NCBI GenBank assembly: GCA_030549495.1
Contig: JAUIRK010000762.1
Span: 39,554-103,553, forward strand
Length of the DNA: 64,000 bases
Direction of reading: 5' to 3'
Origin: Nectonema munidae
Lineage: Eukaryota; Nematomorpha; Nectonematoida; Nectonematidae
Shown: positions 36,063 through 47,743 of the stretch, in pieces
Position numbering within the stretch: the stretch's first letter is position 1
Layout of the letters: the number at the start of each line of letters is the position of its first letter
Program-made: the position numbers and the translations under genes
Notes under the pieces: model-generated
The model's input: only the letters and a program-made list of their open reading frames with translations
Told to the model about the DNA's origin: nothing
Database searches by the model: none

Positions 36063-37004
36063 TATGGGCATATCATTGCATCGTATAAAAGAAACGAGAT
36101 CTAGCATAAAGTTGTTTTCCTTTGCTTGTTTTTGTTACAGAATGTGAAACTCCTTTGTGTGTGCGCGAAAAACTAAATTTTTAATGCCATGCGCCATATA
36201 ATATGGATAAAGTGTGTATATATATAAATATATTTCTGAAACAAAACTTCTCTTCCTTTACCATTTTGTAGGGTGCAAACAGGATTGGGAAATGGGAGTC
36301 CGTGGAGTCAAAGATTTTAAGGGGTTGGAGTTGGAGTCGGTATAAAGAAAGGGAAGTTTTTTTTGTGAGCATATGAAATGCCCTTTCTTCCTTTGTTTTT
36401 TTTGAATTTTTATGTTTTTTTGTATTTGCGGTCGGGATCCGATTTTTAAGTACTTGGAGTCTGATAGACATTTTCTCTCCGCCTCGTGGTACAACTTTTG
36501 TTTTATTAATTCCATCTTCTCTGAGTTAAAACACTCAGATCCAAGGAATTGTTGTGTTTTTCACCGTTTAATCGCCATTGCTCCATTTGTGGATTCAAAA
36601 TTCTAAGTATATTTTAAAATAGAAAAACACGTTTTTGATTTATTTTTTTGGATAGTATGATAGTAAAGTCTTTACTTGATCACGCTAAATGAAAAATCAT
36701 AAATAAAGTTTTTTTTAATAATAAAAAATGATTTAATGCAGAAAAAATTTTTTCTTTTTCTTGGCCTATATTTCCAAAACTTTTCTCCCCATAACCCAAT
36801 TTTTATGAGTTATTTTACAAACTTCCAATCCTTATTTTTCTTGTAGGACCGACTTTGTTTTAGTTATTAGGAAGGACTCCGATCCGCCATTAAAAGGAAA
36901 ATGATTTCGAAAATTTCACAATGCTATACCGTAGGTTTCAACGAGTTATGCCCTAAAATTGATATCTTAACATATTTTGAAGAATTTAAATCATATATAG
37001 TGTA
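36063..37004. other. FAF1 3' region and degenerate repeat
   Basis: The 3' UTR presumably ends in the first few hundred bases; the only clear AATAAA lies near 36702. From about 36270 the sequence contains GGAGTCCGTGGAGTC, GTTGGAGTCGG and, further on, GGACTCCGATCCGCC, typical of a widespread GGAGTCGG-rich DNA-element relic, here too degenerate to delimit. Confidence 0.45.
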
Positions 37005-37639
37005 GAGGGGTCGGGAACCTATGTCTCGCGAGCCAGACATCGCTCTTTTGATGACTGCATCTGGCTCTCAGATAAATCAGGTGTCCTTCAGGATAAAGGG
37101 AGGTATCGCGATAATGCATATCCTTCTTGCCAATTCTACACTCCTATGATTAGACGCCAACATATTTGTTTATATAAGTGAGCTGCTTATAGTTTTCTGA
37201 AAGATTTTGTTCAATGTGAAAGCTCTCGTCATGAGAATATCATCACTTGCGCCACGAGAAGTAGCTTCACCAAACTACAAAAATAAAGCTGTTTCCAACG
37301 GCTCACCTAAAACTGAAAGAACTCTAAGAACACTTTTTGAATTAACCAATACTTTTCAATGTAAAATAAAGATTTGTTTCAGAAAGTATCTCGTGAAAAG
37401 GAAACTAAAATCCGGTATATCGAATAACCAAATAACATTACAGAGATTCGTTTCACTTAGTTTTTGTTCGGATAATGGGAATGCGTTATTATCGAGTACC
37501 GGATAAACAAGTCCTGACTTTCCTAGTATTCACTAATTCCGAGTATTGTTTGCGACCCATCTTGCTGACATCATTATGGATTGCGAATGTGTGTGTGTGA
37601 GTGAAAGAGTAAATAGACACGTTTTTGAGTTTTACTGCA

Positions 37640-38573
37640 ATATTTGGATATTTACAACGGATGTTTTTGACATTTTGTTCGCTAGCTTGGCTCAATTTAA
37701 GTTTAGTCAAGCAAATGTCATTTTTTATTTGATTAAAAACTTCCATATCGAAGCATGGTTGCCTTGAAAATGTCTTTGCAAAGCGTTATGAAACCCCTCA
37801 CAACAGTTAGTCGTTTTTGGAAGCAAATTTAAAAAGAGCTGTATTGATTCCACATAAAAGGAGGAAATTTAGCATATCTATATCTGCTACCAATTCTTTC
37901 GCCACGGATATATGTTTTCTCAAAATACGAGATCAACTTTCTATATTGTTCAGAATTTGGAAATACAGAAGCTACTTGTTTAAAGTTTTCTTGTATATTT
38001 TCAACTGGAACAAAAGAGAATGCTGATAATACTTTGTTTATATATTTACATCAGGATTATTTTCAAATTGTCTTTTCAAACCCAATTCTTTTGTTTTTCT
38101 CAGAATGGATTGATTAAATTGAAAAAAACATTCGAAAATGTGTATAGTTGGTAGTTTTTTTTGAAAAGCCTTTATTTCTGCCAATTCAAAATCAATAACT
38201 GGATTGAATGAAAGATTAATTGTAAGTAAGCAGGATATTACCTTTTCATATATATCTTGACTTTTTTGGGTAGAAGAAAATAAACAATTGGAGGACAATT
38301 ATTCCCAACTTTACAATGAAAAGTATAAAGTTGATAAAACATGGAAGGAACAAGTTGAAACGTAGCGTCACAAAAAAATACTTCACTTCCAAGGAGATGA
38401 ACTACTGAGGAATCGGCTAGTAGAAGAAGTCTTGAAGAGTCTTGTGAACCGGAATCTTTTAATATAAGATCCTCATATTCAGCTGGTATTTCAAAATTTA
38501 AAGTTTTATGCTTTTTTTTCTTGACTCTCCTCAACTGTTGTTCAATGGTGCTTTGTTTTGGTACTCTACGCAA
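37640..38573 (-). pseudogene. MULE-type transposase fragment
   Basis: The minus strand contains EVFFCDATFQLVPSMFYQLY and VGNNCPPIVYFLLPKK (MULE transposase domain; D in CDATF is the first catalytic Asp), then IKAFQKKLPTIHIFECFFQF with FNQSI, and finally HNALQRHFQGNHASIWKFLI (family: EGxHNxLxxxxxxxHPxIWxFI). N-terminal part before 38573 and the C-terminus are missing. It lies antisense inside the hAT element, so it is either captured sequence or a nested element whose ends are lost. Confidence 0.65.
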
Positions 38574-38692
38574 AGTTGAAGTTTAAACTTGATTCAATAA
38601 CTCGGAGATCAAATATCTATTTGAAGTATTTTCTTTCGTAGTTATAGGTTTTTCTGAAAAAAGATTCTTTACCATTTAATATCAAAACATCG

Positions 38693-39142
38693 TTGCCTTT
38701 GGTAGATTTGGTTGATACAAACATTTATGCAAGAAGCAGGGAGAAAAAATCAAGTACTAAAGAAGTCAAGAAGAGTGGCAAAATTAAGAAACCATACACG
38801 AGTGTATGTCTAGCAGGGATAGAGAAAAACGACCACATGGATTATTATCTTGACACTAACGAAAAAGAGAAAAGAAGGTGTGTACCTCCGTTTAAGGTAA
38901 GCTTTTTAACTTCCTCATCTCTTTTAAAAATTGTTTCCTGGCGTTGTGATATTGGCGTAGATTACACTTTAGTGAGTGAGAAAAGTGACAGAGAAACTGT
39001 AACTTTAGCTTTTTGTCGTAAGAAGCTTTTTCTCCGCAAACCGAGAGAGAGAGAGCGGCTTATGCACAAAGAACTACTTCAGAGATTTTTCATGGAACTT
39101 CAGAGATTTTCCCACTTCATAGATTATCCGTCTACGAAGTGA
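38693..39142 (+). other. 149-residue reading frame, unidentified
   Basis: An open plus-strand frame, Lys/Arg/Glu-rich (RSREKKSSTKEVKKSGKIKK near the start), between the MULE fragment and the hAT transposase. No motif recognised; it may be part of either element or chance. Confidence 0.2.
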
Positions 39143-39410
39143 ACGACTACCGTATGAAAGCAGCTATCGATAAAATCGGTTTCACTCAGGTTCTAAGTAC
39201 GTACGTTACAAAATAATTAATACATAATTTTTTCTGTATTTAAATAAAAATACAGAAAAAACCTTCAAATAAATCACTAACAGATAAATAAATCTGGCGC
39301 GTTTAATCTATACATCTATTTTCAACGCAGCATACGCGAGGGTCAAGACGTAAATTCCTCTCGTTTTTGATCAGCTCATTTGTTCAGAGCCAACCCTTTT
39401 AACCAAGAAG

Positions 39411-41260
39411 ATGGCGAAAAGAGAAAAATATGAGGAGTACCGTACATTTCAGCAGGAATGGACAGAAGCATTCGCTTTTGTGGAGAGATCAGGTTCTGGA
39501 GTGTGTCTAATATGCAATGATAAAATTTAATCGATGAGGCGGTAGAATGTGACCTTTCGACACACGCTATGCCACATTTGCATCGAAATATTCAGCGGGA
39601 TACAGCAGAAAGAAGGCTTGCCAAGAGCTAGTGTCCAGAGTGGAAGCTAGCCAGCAACAACTCCGTTTATGGACATGACAAGGTGATAGTTCGGCTAGCT
39701 TTGCTCGTTTGTTAGCAATTGTGAGGAACGGAAAGCCTTTTACAGATGTCGAACATGTCAAAACATTGATGTTTGATGTGGACAACGAACTTTTTAATGA
39801 CTTCTCGGATAAAGACAAGATACTCAAAAGAATAAAAGAAATGCCTCTGCCAGCAAAAACTATTCATCTTCGTAGCATTTGATGTCAAATCAAGTGGAGG
39901 AATAACAAGTGAAGCATATAAATGCAGGGAAATATTTTTCTCTCGCTTTGGATGAATCAATAGATGTGAGAGTTCAGTATTATTGCAAGCTACGCTGCAA
40001 GTGTCACACTGCGTGAGGAAAGACTTGCCGTTTTGCCACAGAAAGGGACAACGAACGGGGAGGATTTATTCAAGTCTTTCATGGAGTTCGCTAAAGAGAA
40101 AAAGTACCGATGGATAAACTTATTTCTGTGGGTACTGACGGTGCTCCGTGCATGGCGGAAAAAACAGGATTTGTTGCTCTTCTTCGTGAACAGGAGAACA
40201 GACCCATCCTAAGTTTTCATTGCATTCTACATCAGGAGGCACTTTGTGCGCAAATGTGTGAAAAGCAGCTTGGTGAGGTGATGTAGCTGGCCATTCGGGT
40301 TGTCAACTTTATTGTTGCCCGAGCTTTAAATGATCGCCAGTTTTGGGCATTCCTACGTGAAGTTGGGAATAATTATCCTGGACTGATTTTGCATAGCTCT
40401 CAAGAGGGAAGGTGCTTAGCTGTTTTGCGGCTTGCCTGAGTGAAATCAGGTCTTTTTCGAATGAAAGACGCCGAACAATCCGAGCTAGCGGACAATGAAT
40501 CGCCCCTCAAGTTTTTTGTCTTGTGGACATGACTGAACATCCAAATCAATGTCAAAATGCAAGACGTTAGAAATACAGTGTTATCAACAATCAGTTTTTG
40601 CATTTGAAAAGAAGCTAGAAATCTTTAAAGTGGATAATGGAACAAGTCGTTTACTGCACCTTGAAAAACTAAGGGAATTTAAAGACGCGTGCATGGCAAG
40701 AGTCTCCGCTGAACATTTTGATATCGAGAAGCTAGCAGGCTACACATCTAATCTCCTCTAGTCATTCAAAGCAGGTTTTGGGGAATTTCGTGAGCACGCT
40801 AGTCTTTTAAGTTCATCACTCATCCACACGAGTGTGCTGTGGACAAAGTCAATCAGAGTTTCATCCCCTCTATTTCTATCAAAGATTTTGAGATAGAAGT
40901 TGCTGACCGGAAGCCCTCAGATATGTAGATGAATAAGTTCAAATCACTGAATGAAAATTTGGAAAGACTTGTACGAAGCCACGCGGAGCTGGCAAGCAAA
41001 CACAAATGGACATACATGAAAAAACTTCCACCCGGGGACCAGCTGATTGCCAAAACTTGGAACGCGCTTCCTGTCACATACCTAACATTGCAGCGTGTGA
41101 GTCTTGCCTTTTTGATCACGTTTAACAGATGGAAACCTAAACACCTGCATGAAGCTGAACCACTCCACGTATCACCCAGACTACAAAGCGATCAACAAAA
41201 CCATGCAGCACCAGAAGTCGCATTAATAGTAAGAAGTACTTTGCTTATTAATAAATAACT
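39411..41260 (+). pseudogene. hAT transposase, GTF2IRD2/ZBED-like, decayed
   Basis: Starts MAKREKYEEYRTFQQEWTEA with a BED-like GSGVCLICNDKI at 39.5 kb. It continues with SFARLLAIVRNGKPFTDVE, DVDNELFNDFSDKDKIL, an LDES-type block, KLISVGTDGAPCMAEKTGFV, LSFHCILHQEALCAQM and RVVNFIVARALNDRQFWAFL, in the order of GTF2IRD2/ZBED-type hAT transposases. C-terminal sequence reaches about 41.26 kb. Several stops and frameshifts: inactive. Confidence 0.8.
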
Positions 41261-41414
41261 TCGATAAAACAACGTTGTCTAAAATAAATTCAGAGTCTTA
41301 TCATACTCTAAAATTGTTGGTCTTCTTTTTCCATTTAGTTGTATTCAGTATTTAAAAATATATATCGCTCTCAGAGGATTAGATTTTAAAATATGTGTTT
41401 TTTGTCTCTTTTAA

Positions 41415-41544
41415 CCCATTTAAGACCAAGCAAAGCAGACGATATCTAAAAAAACGCAGACGATTTATATTCAAAGTCATTGAAAAAAGCAGACGAAGAT
41501 GAAATTACTTATGTTCCAAAATAGGGACATCGGTCGTAAATGGG
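41415..41544. mobile_element. piggyBac-type MITE inside the hAT end
   Basis: A 130-bp element between TTAA duplications (41411-41414 and 41545-41548) with 13-bp inverted termini CCCATTTAAGACC / GGTCGTAAATGGG. Interior GCAGACGATATCTAA and ACGCAGACGATT blocks are shared with 7863-7975. It separates the hAT subterminal sequence from its AAAAGGTTCCTGATCCCTG terminus. Confidence 0.85.
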
Positions 41545-41966
41545 TTAACCAAAAAGGTTCCTGATCCCTGAATGCAAAAAGTCTATTAGAAGCTGATTCT
41601 TAATCAGATCAATAAGAAAAATACTAGCGTAAAAGTTGTACTCTTTTGAGTTCTAAGAAATCTCAACTAATTCACCAAGTTATTCCTTGCTTAGATATCA
41701 TAAGATCTTGCTTTTGAATCCAGCATGGAACTTTTTTGCTGATAGTTCTACACGAGGCGCCTAATTCCGCCTTTCTCTCAAACTATTTTACTTTTGCTCG
41801 ATACATTTAGTCATAAAACATATAGAGTTGATTCTTTGTAAAAGAATAGATTTTCCAAAATATCCTCTATCGAATTCAAAAGTAAAATATGTGATAATTT
41901 TTCCTTCTTTTCAGAATTTTTTTAATCCCGACTAAAAGAAAATTTGATTGACGAATTATTTATTAG

Positions 41967-42106
41967 AATGCAAATTGGCTCCTATTAATTATACCACCGC
42001 GACATCGGAACCCAAGCCCGATCTGTTGGACCACTTTGTGCTAGCTGTCGACGAATTTGAAAAACATCTCAGAAACAAGAAACACACCACCTATTTTCCA
42101 TTTTAG
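41967..42106 (+). CDS. candidate terminal exon, unidentified host gene
   Basis: After an acceptor-like TTTATTAG, the frame reads 45 residues (CKLAPINYTTATSEPKPDLL, then DEFEKHLRNKKHTTYFPF) to a TAG at 42104-42106. Codon use resembles FAF1 rather than the surrounding repeats. I do not recognise the family and saw no upstream exons; they would lie left of, or within, the transposon field at 37-41.6 kb. It could also be a remnant. Confidence 0.35.
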
Positions 42107-42844
42107 AAAGTTTATTTCCTTTCTGCTCGATCTACCGGGAACACACACGCCAACTCTTTTATCACAAGTCTCTGAGTTCATCTTCTGATTCGATTTCATC
42201 TCCTGATTTTACAGTGTAAAATTGGATTCCATTAATCATTTTGACAATTGTGGGATAAACAAAGAAAGATAAATAATGTATGCAGGCTTTTTAGCTGTAA
42301 ACTTGCATGATTTTGCCTATCGATCTTCCAAACATGCATGCTTCTCTATCTATGATATATTTCGAAGTAATTAAAAATTATGTATGCTTTTTTATTTATT
42401 GGGAAAATTTTAAATTGCCACGACTACCAAACATCCTTAAAGCTTCACGATGAAACTAGAAAAACAAACATTTCCTCCTGAATTTTTCCCACCCCTGAAT
42501 GCTGTTGTTACGCATGTAAACACTAAAAATAAACGTCTCGTCCATGTACGGAACTCTTTATTTATTGAAAAATTTTAAAAGATAAAAAAAATTATACGTC
42601 AATTCTTTTATTCTCGATACAGTTTTTTGTGAGACCCATAAATGTTTTGAATGAGAGAGGGGTGGGTGTTCAATATTTTTTACGTCAAAGTAAAAAATAG
42701 GACCTGACATTTTTACGCAATTCTTCGTAATCCCCGTATTTTGCATTAATTAAAAATATTTTATTGAAATCGTTCTTCCAATTCATTAAATTTTTTACCG
42801 TTGTAACAAGATTTTTGGTAATGAATAGAAGTATGAAGTTTTCT
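42107..42844. other. intergenic between converging exon candidates
   Basis: AT-rich with no gene or repeat that I recognise. It would contain the 3' UTRs of the two neighbouring converging exon candidates if these are real. Confidence 0.3.
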
Positions 42845-43027
42845 CTATATGATTCGTTTTTCTCTTTTCGTTAAAACTGAGACATAAACTCGGATTAACG
42901 TAGAAAGACTTTGACCAGTTGATACATTTTTACTCTGCCAATTCAAAATTTCTTCTTTGCTTTTTGTAGTCAGAAAAGTGCCATCTGATGTCAAAACATT
43001 TTCGTCAATCTTTTCAGAACTTGATTT
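42845..43027 (-). CDS. candidate terminal exon, unidentified
   Basis: Minus strand: acceptor-like TTTTCAATTACTATAG, then 60 codons (SSSEKIDENVLTSDGTFLTT ... LIRVYVSVLTKREKRII) to a stop at 42845. The hAT copy C boundary is about 60 bp upstream (43088), so an insertion may have separated it from the rest of its gene. Family not recognised. Confidence 0.3.
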   Translation of the reverse strand, partial: KSSSEKIDENVLTSDGTFLTTKSKEEILNWQSKNVSTGQSLSTLIRVYVSVLTKREKRII

Positions 43028-43697
43028 CTATAGTAATTGAAAAGTTCTGGCGCATATTTTTCAAGCTTCTCTATACTTTTCTCAACTACAAAATGTAACA
43101 AACGTACGGATAAAGTTTAAAAGTGACCTTTGTTGGAATTTTTTTTAACGCGAGTCTGACAATATTCATTGATACAAAATTGTAACGATTGAAGATTATT
43201 TTTCTCTCATTTTAAAACAAACAAATTTTCATTTTTGAATATGTTTGGTGTATTGATGGAACTAAATTTTTACAAAAAATCTCTGTGATTAATTTGAATA
43301 GCTGAATTTTGGTATCATGAAAAAAGTTTTTGAAAATATAGAACTTATATTCCGCTAAAAACTAGTTTCTAATGAGATAAAACAGAATTATTTTTAATTT
43401 AACTCTAAATACAAATTAGAGAGAAAAGAGCTGAATGAGATAGGAAAGCTTAAACAAGAGAAGAGAGCTTGAGTGAAAGAAGAGCTTGAATGAGAGAAGA
43501 GAGCTTGAGTTTTAGCAGAGAAAGCGGAAGAGAAAAACAGAGAAGGAGACAGAAAGAAAAATAGAATCACTATGACAGAAGATGAGAAAATCTAGTGGAT
43601 CATCAACATGTGTTTGCTCAAAAATACTACAAGGGACACTGTGATAAACATTGCTTAGTTATTGTGTGCATATTGAAACAATGGATTATTATTACTA

Positions 43698-45358
43698 CAG
43701 TAGACTTTCATTTAAGTCCGCAATTTGAACATGGACACAAAGTGCGGACTTAAGTGGGATTGAGGATTTAGCGCCCATCGTTCATTTATTCATTTTAGAT
43801 TGTTGTTCATTAAATTTGCCAAAGATGAGTCCAAAAGGTGCTGGCAAAAGATTAAATGATGCTCAACGATTGGAAATTATCAATTTGTTTCAAAGCCCTC
43901 GAGATTGCCGAACGTAAATATACCAAGGAATGAATTCTGTGCCTCGGAGGGATCGTTTAATAATTTTAAAAACGTCAATCGTATTCTCGATGAACCTGTT
44001 TGGCGAAGGTGGTGAAGTGAATAAGAACGATCCGAAATTATTATCCATGATCAACGGATTACGAAACATTATTGATCAATACGATCCAGAAAACGTCTAT
44101 AATATGGACGAAACGGGCTTACTTTACCGGGTAATCCCGCGCTATACCATGATTACTGGTAATGAAGTTAGAAGTACAGTCCAAGGAAAGAAGACCCTGA
44201 AGGATCGTGTTACATTGACCGTCTGTTCAAATTCAACTGGATCTCACAAGATCCCGTTACATATGATTGGCAAGCCAAAGACACTTGCATGCATAGTTGG
44301 CAAAACTTGCCCTATTGCTTATCACAACCAATCTCTAATGCCTGGATGGACTCTTGTACATTTATGAAATTGTTCGACAATGTATTCATACCTGCAGTTC
44401 GAATACGAACCCGTCGACCGTGCTGCTCTTGCTTTACAATGCTTCCAGTCATCGTGACATGTTTCAGCGTGATAATATATCTATCCAATTTTTCCCCCAC
44501 TAGTAACATCATGGAAACGGCCCATGGATATGGGCATAATCGCGGCATTGAAGAAGCGATACAAGTATTTATTATTGCGAGATGTAATATCTTATCACGA
44601 TATCTACCTGATGACTTAAAATCGTCCATTCAAACTGCTCGAAAGAAAATGAGGCGCGGATCGTGTGGTGTCAACTATAGTGAACCTGCTACCCTGTTAG
44701 ATGCATCTCAGTATGCAGAAGAAGCATAGTCTGCGATATCGCCAGAATCTATCAAGAATTGTTTCAAAAAAGCTAATATCATTTCCCTTCATTTGAATCA
44801 GAAAATGTCGAAAATGAATCTGAAGAAATCGATGAATTCATCGAATTACTGGCTCATTGCTCACTGGCAGATAATATTGAAGATCTTCAGCAAGAAATCA
44901 TTTCAATGTAACATGTTGATGATAAAGATTCAGAACATTGACGAAATGAAATTCTTTTCGAAATTGAATCCGCCATTGCTCTATCAGAAGGTGTAGCAAT
45001 ATCGGTCAATATTGATTCTAGTCATGATGATGAGGAATCAACTAAAGAAGATGAATCATCGGATTCTAGAGAAGTTCAAGCTGATGTTGATTTTCATGCT
45101 GTTTTGAGCAATGTGCTTTCGTTATCAAATCAATTCCAGACACTGAGGAATCAAAAGTTAGTTCCATAAAAAGAAATGCAGAAGTGCATTGATGATTTAT
45201 TGCAACTGCAATTATTAGCAATGAAGCGTGCAAATTCAGCATTAGTGCATCAAAAGACTAGCCGAAGCAAGAAAATGAAATAATATCATAATAAATAATT
45301 AATGATAAATAATAATTTTTTGAACAATTAAAAATAAAAAGTAATGGGACTTTTTTTC
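43698..45358 (+). mobile_element. pogo/Tigger element in hAT copy C
   Basis: 5' terminus CAGTAGACTTTCATTTAAG at 43698 after TA. Near-identical to the Tigger in copy B and at the same internal position. The 3' terminus is eroded. Confidence 0.8.
43826..45285 (+). pseudogene. Tigger/Jerky-type transposase (copy C)
   Basis: Compared with copy B, about 270 bp of the HTH region are deleted (junction near 43890, GAAATTATCAATTTG joined to CAAAGCCCTCGAG). The core is kept: NVYNMDETGLLYRVIP, the same LLLLYNASSHRDM second-Asp replacement, and MDMGIIAALKKRYK. The tail is interrupted by stops. Both copies sharing D-to-Y means the parent was already dead when it was duplicated. Confidence 0.8.
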
Positions 45359-45546
45359 ATTTATCCATGTATTCGAATGATCATTACATCCTATAATGCA
45401 ATCATCACACATGTTTTATAAACAAGCAGTAACTCTTACTTATAGAAAATTATTGGCAGGAGGGGGGGGGGGGGGGGCGAATGTGGGGGCGGTCGCCTCC
45501 CTCTCGCCCTTACCGGTTGTGCGCCGCCCCCCCCCCCCCCCCCCCC

Positions 45547-46960
45547 ATGTACCTTGAAAATAAAAATTTAACTTTTTATACTTGAATTTCATGGTTAGGG
45601 TTAGAATTAGCGTAATAATTTTACCATTATAATTTCTTTGGCAATTATGTTTTCGATTTTTTAAACTAGACATTTTCGATGAGATGTTTTTCATTATATT
45701 TTTTCGATATATTTTCCTAATTTTTTTGACACTTATATACAACAAAAGATTCAAAAAAAATTGCTGAATTGATTGTGTTTCCTGACCTTTAATTAATATT
45801 TTAATAGTTATTAACTCATTCTATTTTTTTACATTCTTTTTTCATTTTGTTATATTTTTATCTTTAATTGTGTTAGTAAGAGCTACCTTTACTTTAATTT
45901 TATTTGTATCGTAGATTGTCCGAATGATAAACGTGCTAAGCCGAATGATGATATTTATAATAGGGATTTGGTTACAGCCTTAAAAAATATAGAGGGTCAT
46001 TATTTAAACAAAATAGGGGAATTTAGGCGAGTATTGTTAAGGATATCTTATCAGATGTGAAAGATGTTTTCATAGACAAAATGTCTTTATTATTATTATT
46101 ATTATCGAATTATAAAGCACTGGAAAAACGAGATAAATGTGTCAAAACTTATTCCAATATAGTTAGTAAGAGAGAGGCACGGGCTGAAAGTGTTGATCAT
46201 ATAGTTAATTCTATTAATATCAAAACTAACATTGTCAAGCCTAACAAAGCAAATAACATTTAAATATTTTAAACTGTAGAGAGAGAGTGTGTGTGTTGTC
46301 TGTTTTTAAGATGAGTGCAAAATATAATCTAAATTTCTCTCATCTAGTTTCTCCTGAAAAAGTTGCAAAATGTAAATCATTTGATTATATCCTTTGAAGA
46401 ACCATTTTATATTGGATTAATAATAATTAAAATATCGATCTGCACGATGTCATATTTTTGGGGGTTAAGAGGCTCTTACAACTCATTTGTTACTCATAAC
46501 GGTAAAAAGCTTGAGAACTCTTGATCTAGACGAAAAATGCGTGTATTTTATCGTAATCAGACTTATTTTTAAAAATCAGATAATGTTTACGAAAGAAAAA
46601 TAAAAATTTACAAGAAAAAGAGATTAAGGATTATATTTCACCTGAATAAAATTGTTGTTGAAAAAAACTTTATCATTACAACGATAAGAGTAAATCTTGA
46701 CCCATAACTATAAACAAACTGGACAAAATTGAAAGTTTCCGTGGAAATTTTGAAAAAATAAGCATTTGTCATGAAGAATTTTTTTTAGAGCAAATTTTAA
46801 AGTTTCTAAACAAAGACTTTAATGCTCTAATTTTGAAAAAAGATAAGTTTGAGCGAAATTAACTCAAAATTACAAAAAAAAAATAAAACCGGAATAATTG
46901 AGTAAGAAAAAGCTGCAGTGCGAGAAATGTTTATTTTTAAAATGGCATATATAAGACGAA
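45547..46960. other. no recognised gene
   Basis: AT-rich. A plus-strand stretch at about 45915-46045 (RAKPNDDIYNRDLVTALKN) and a short open frame at 46057-46263 read like old coding sequence but match nothing I know. A GAGAGAGTGTGTGTG microsatellite lies at about 46280. Confidence 0.3.
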
Positions 46961-46961
46961 T

Positions 46962-47179
46962 CATCATTGGTGTTTAGATTTTAAACACCCTTTGTTACAC
47001 AAAAAACCCCAAGCATTTTAAAATGTGTGTAGATGCTGAGTTGGGTGTTTATTTTTTAAACACGAAACAGAGTAAACACAATTTTTGATTTGGTGTTTAG
47101 ACTTTTAACACTTAATAATACGCGAAAAGTTCTAAACATTTGAAAATGTGCTTAAATTCTAAACACCGTTTCTACAGTG
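46962..47179. repeat. palindromic AT-rich MITE
   Basis: The left end TGGTGTTTAGATTTTAAACA and the complement of the right end (CACTGTAGAAACGGTGTTTA, then GAATTTAAGCAC) are inverted; internal GTGTTTA/TAAACAC motifs repeat several times. Probably a Tc1/mariner-type MITE, but no TA duplication could be fixed. Confidence 0.45.
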
Positions 47180-47613
47180 TAATATTCATAAAATTATAAA
47201 AGAATTGATTTACTTTTAAATTTAAATTTGATACTTTCTTGCAACCCAATATAATTAAGTTGGTTAATTAAGCATATATAAACATAAAAAAATAAATACA
47301 CTTGTGTCATTGTAAGTTAAGGTTTATAAGATTGATTTTTAAAAAATATTTTAAATAACTTAACATTCTGGACATACTACTTTGCAATGATATTGACAAA
47401 TAAATCTTTTACAAGCATCACACTTTAGAAGCTTCATACTCGTAATATGATGGAAGAGTTCTAATACTTCTTAGGATGCAAAAATTGTTACTTTCATTGA
47501 ATTCTCAGATAAAGAAAAGAGTAAACATTTCAAAAAAATTTCCTTCACTTCTTTTTATAAGAGTCAAACATCAACACCACCTTTCTACTTGTTATAAAGG
47601 TAAAGGTACCATA

Positions 47614-47743
47614 GGGTGTTTTCATCGAGAAGGCACAATTGCGCCGCTTGTATCGAACTATGAGGAAAGCAGACTTGATGCGGGATCGAACCCAAGACCT
47701 TGAGTTATCGAATCCAGCATCTAACCAACCCTACTCACGCCCC
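47614..47743 (-). repeat. tRNA-derived SINE
   Basis: The minus strand starts GGGGCGTGAGTAGGGTTGGT (A-box region) and has a B box GGGTTCGATCCC (47682-47693). The body ends ...GATGAAAACACCC. A related copy lies at 60868-60998 in the same orientation. The stem does not close, so this is not a tRNA gene. Confidence 0.8.

Larger units (their letters stand above)
37005..41570 (+). mobile_element. hAT (Charlie/ZBED-like) element with nested insertions
   Basis: The left end GAGGGGTCGGGAACCTATG (37005) and right end AAAAGGTTCCTGATCCCTG (to 41570) are inverted and match the CAGGGGTCGGxAACC terminus of this hAT group. The subterminal text GCATCTGGCTCTCAGATAAA is also characteristic. The flanking 8-mers (ATAGTGTA, AATGCAAA) do not match, so the target duplication is lost or the ends derive from two copies. 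It encloses a hAT transposase (39411-41260, +), a MULE transposase fragment (minus) and a piggyBac MITE. Confidence 0.65.
43088..45546 (-). mobile_element. hAT-like element, copy C (inverted, truncated)
   Basis: Reverse orientation to copies A and B. It begins at the right with a GGCGCACAACCGG-type end embedded in long C/G runs (45463-45546), runs through the Tigger, and stops at about 43088, where copy B continues for another 1.8 kb. It shares TTACATTTTGTA-type text with copy B that copy A lacks, so B and C are sister copies. Confidence 0.7.

Noticed and set aside
34394-36107. Open frames antisense to or overlapping FAF1
   Set aside because: They are shadows of the FAF1 coding sequence in other frames, with no domain of their own.
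47682-47743. Possible tRNA genes at the B-box sites (also 60937-60998)
   Set aside because: The acceptor stem has no complementary 3' half and the sequence recurs in dispersed copies with a common tail, so these are SINEs.
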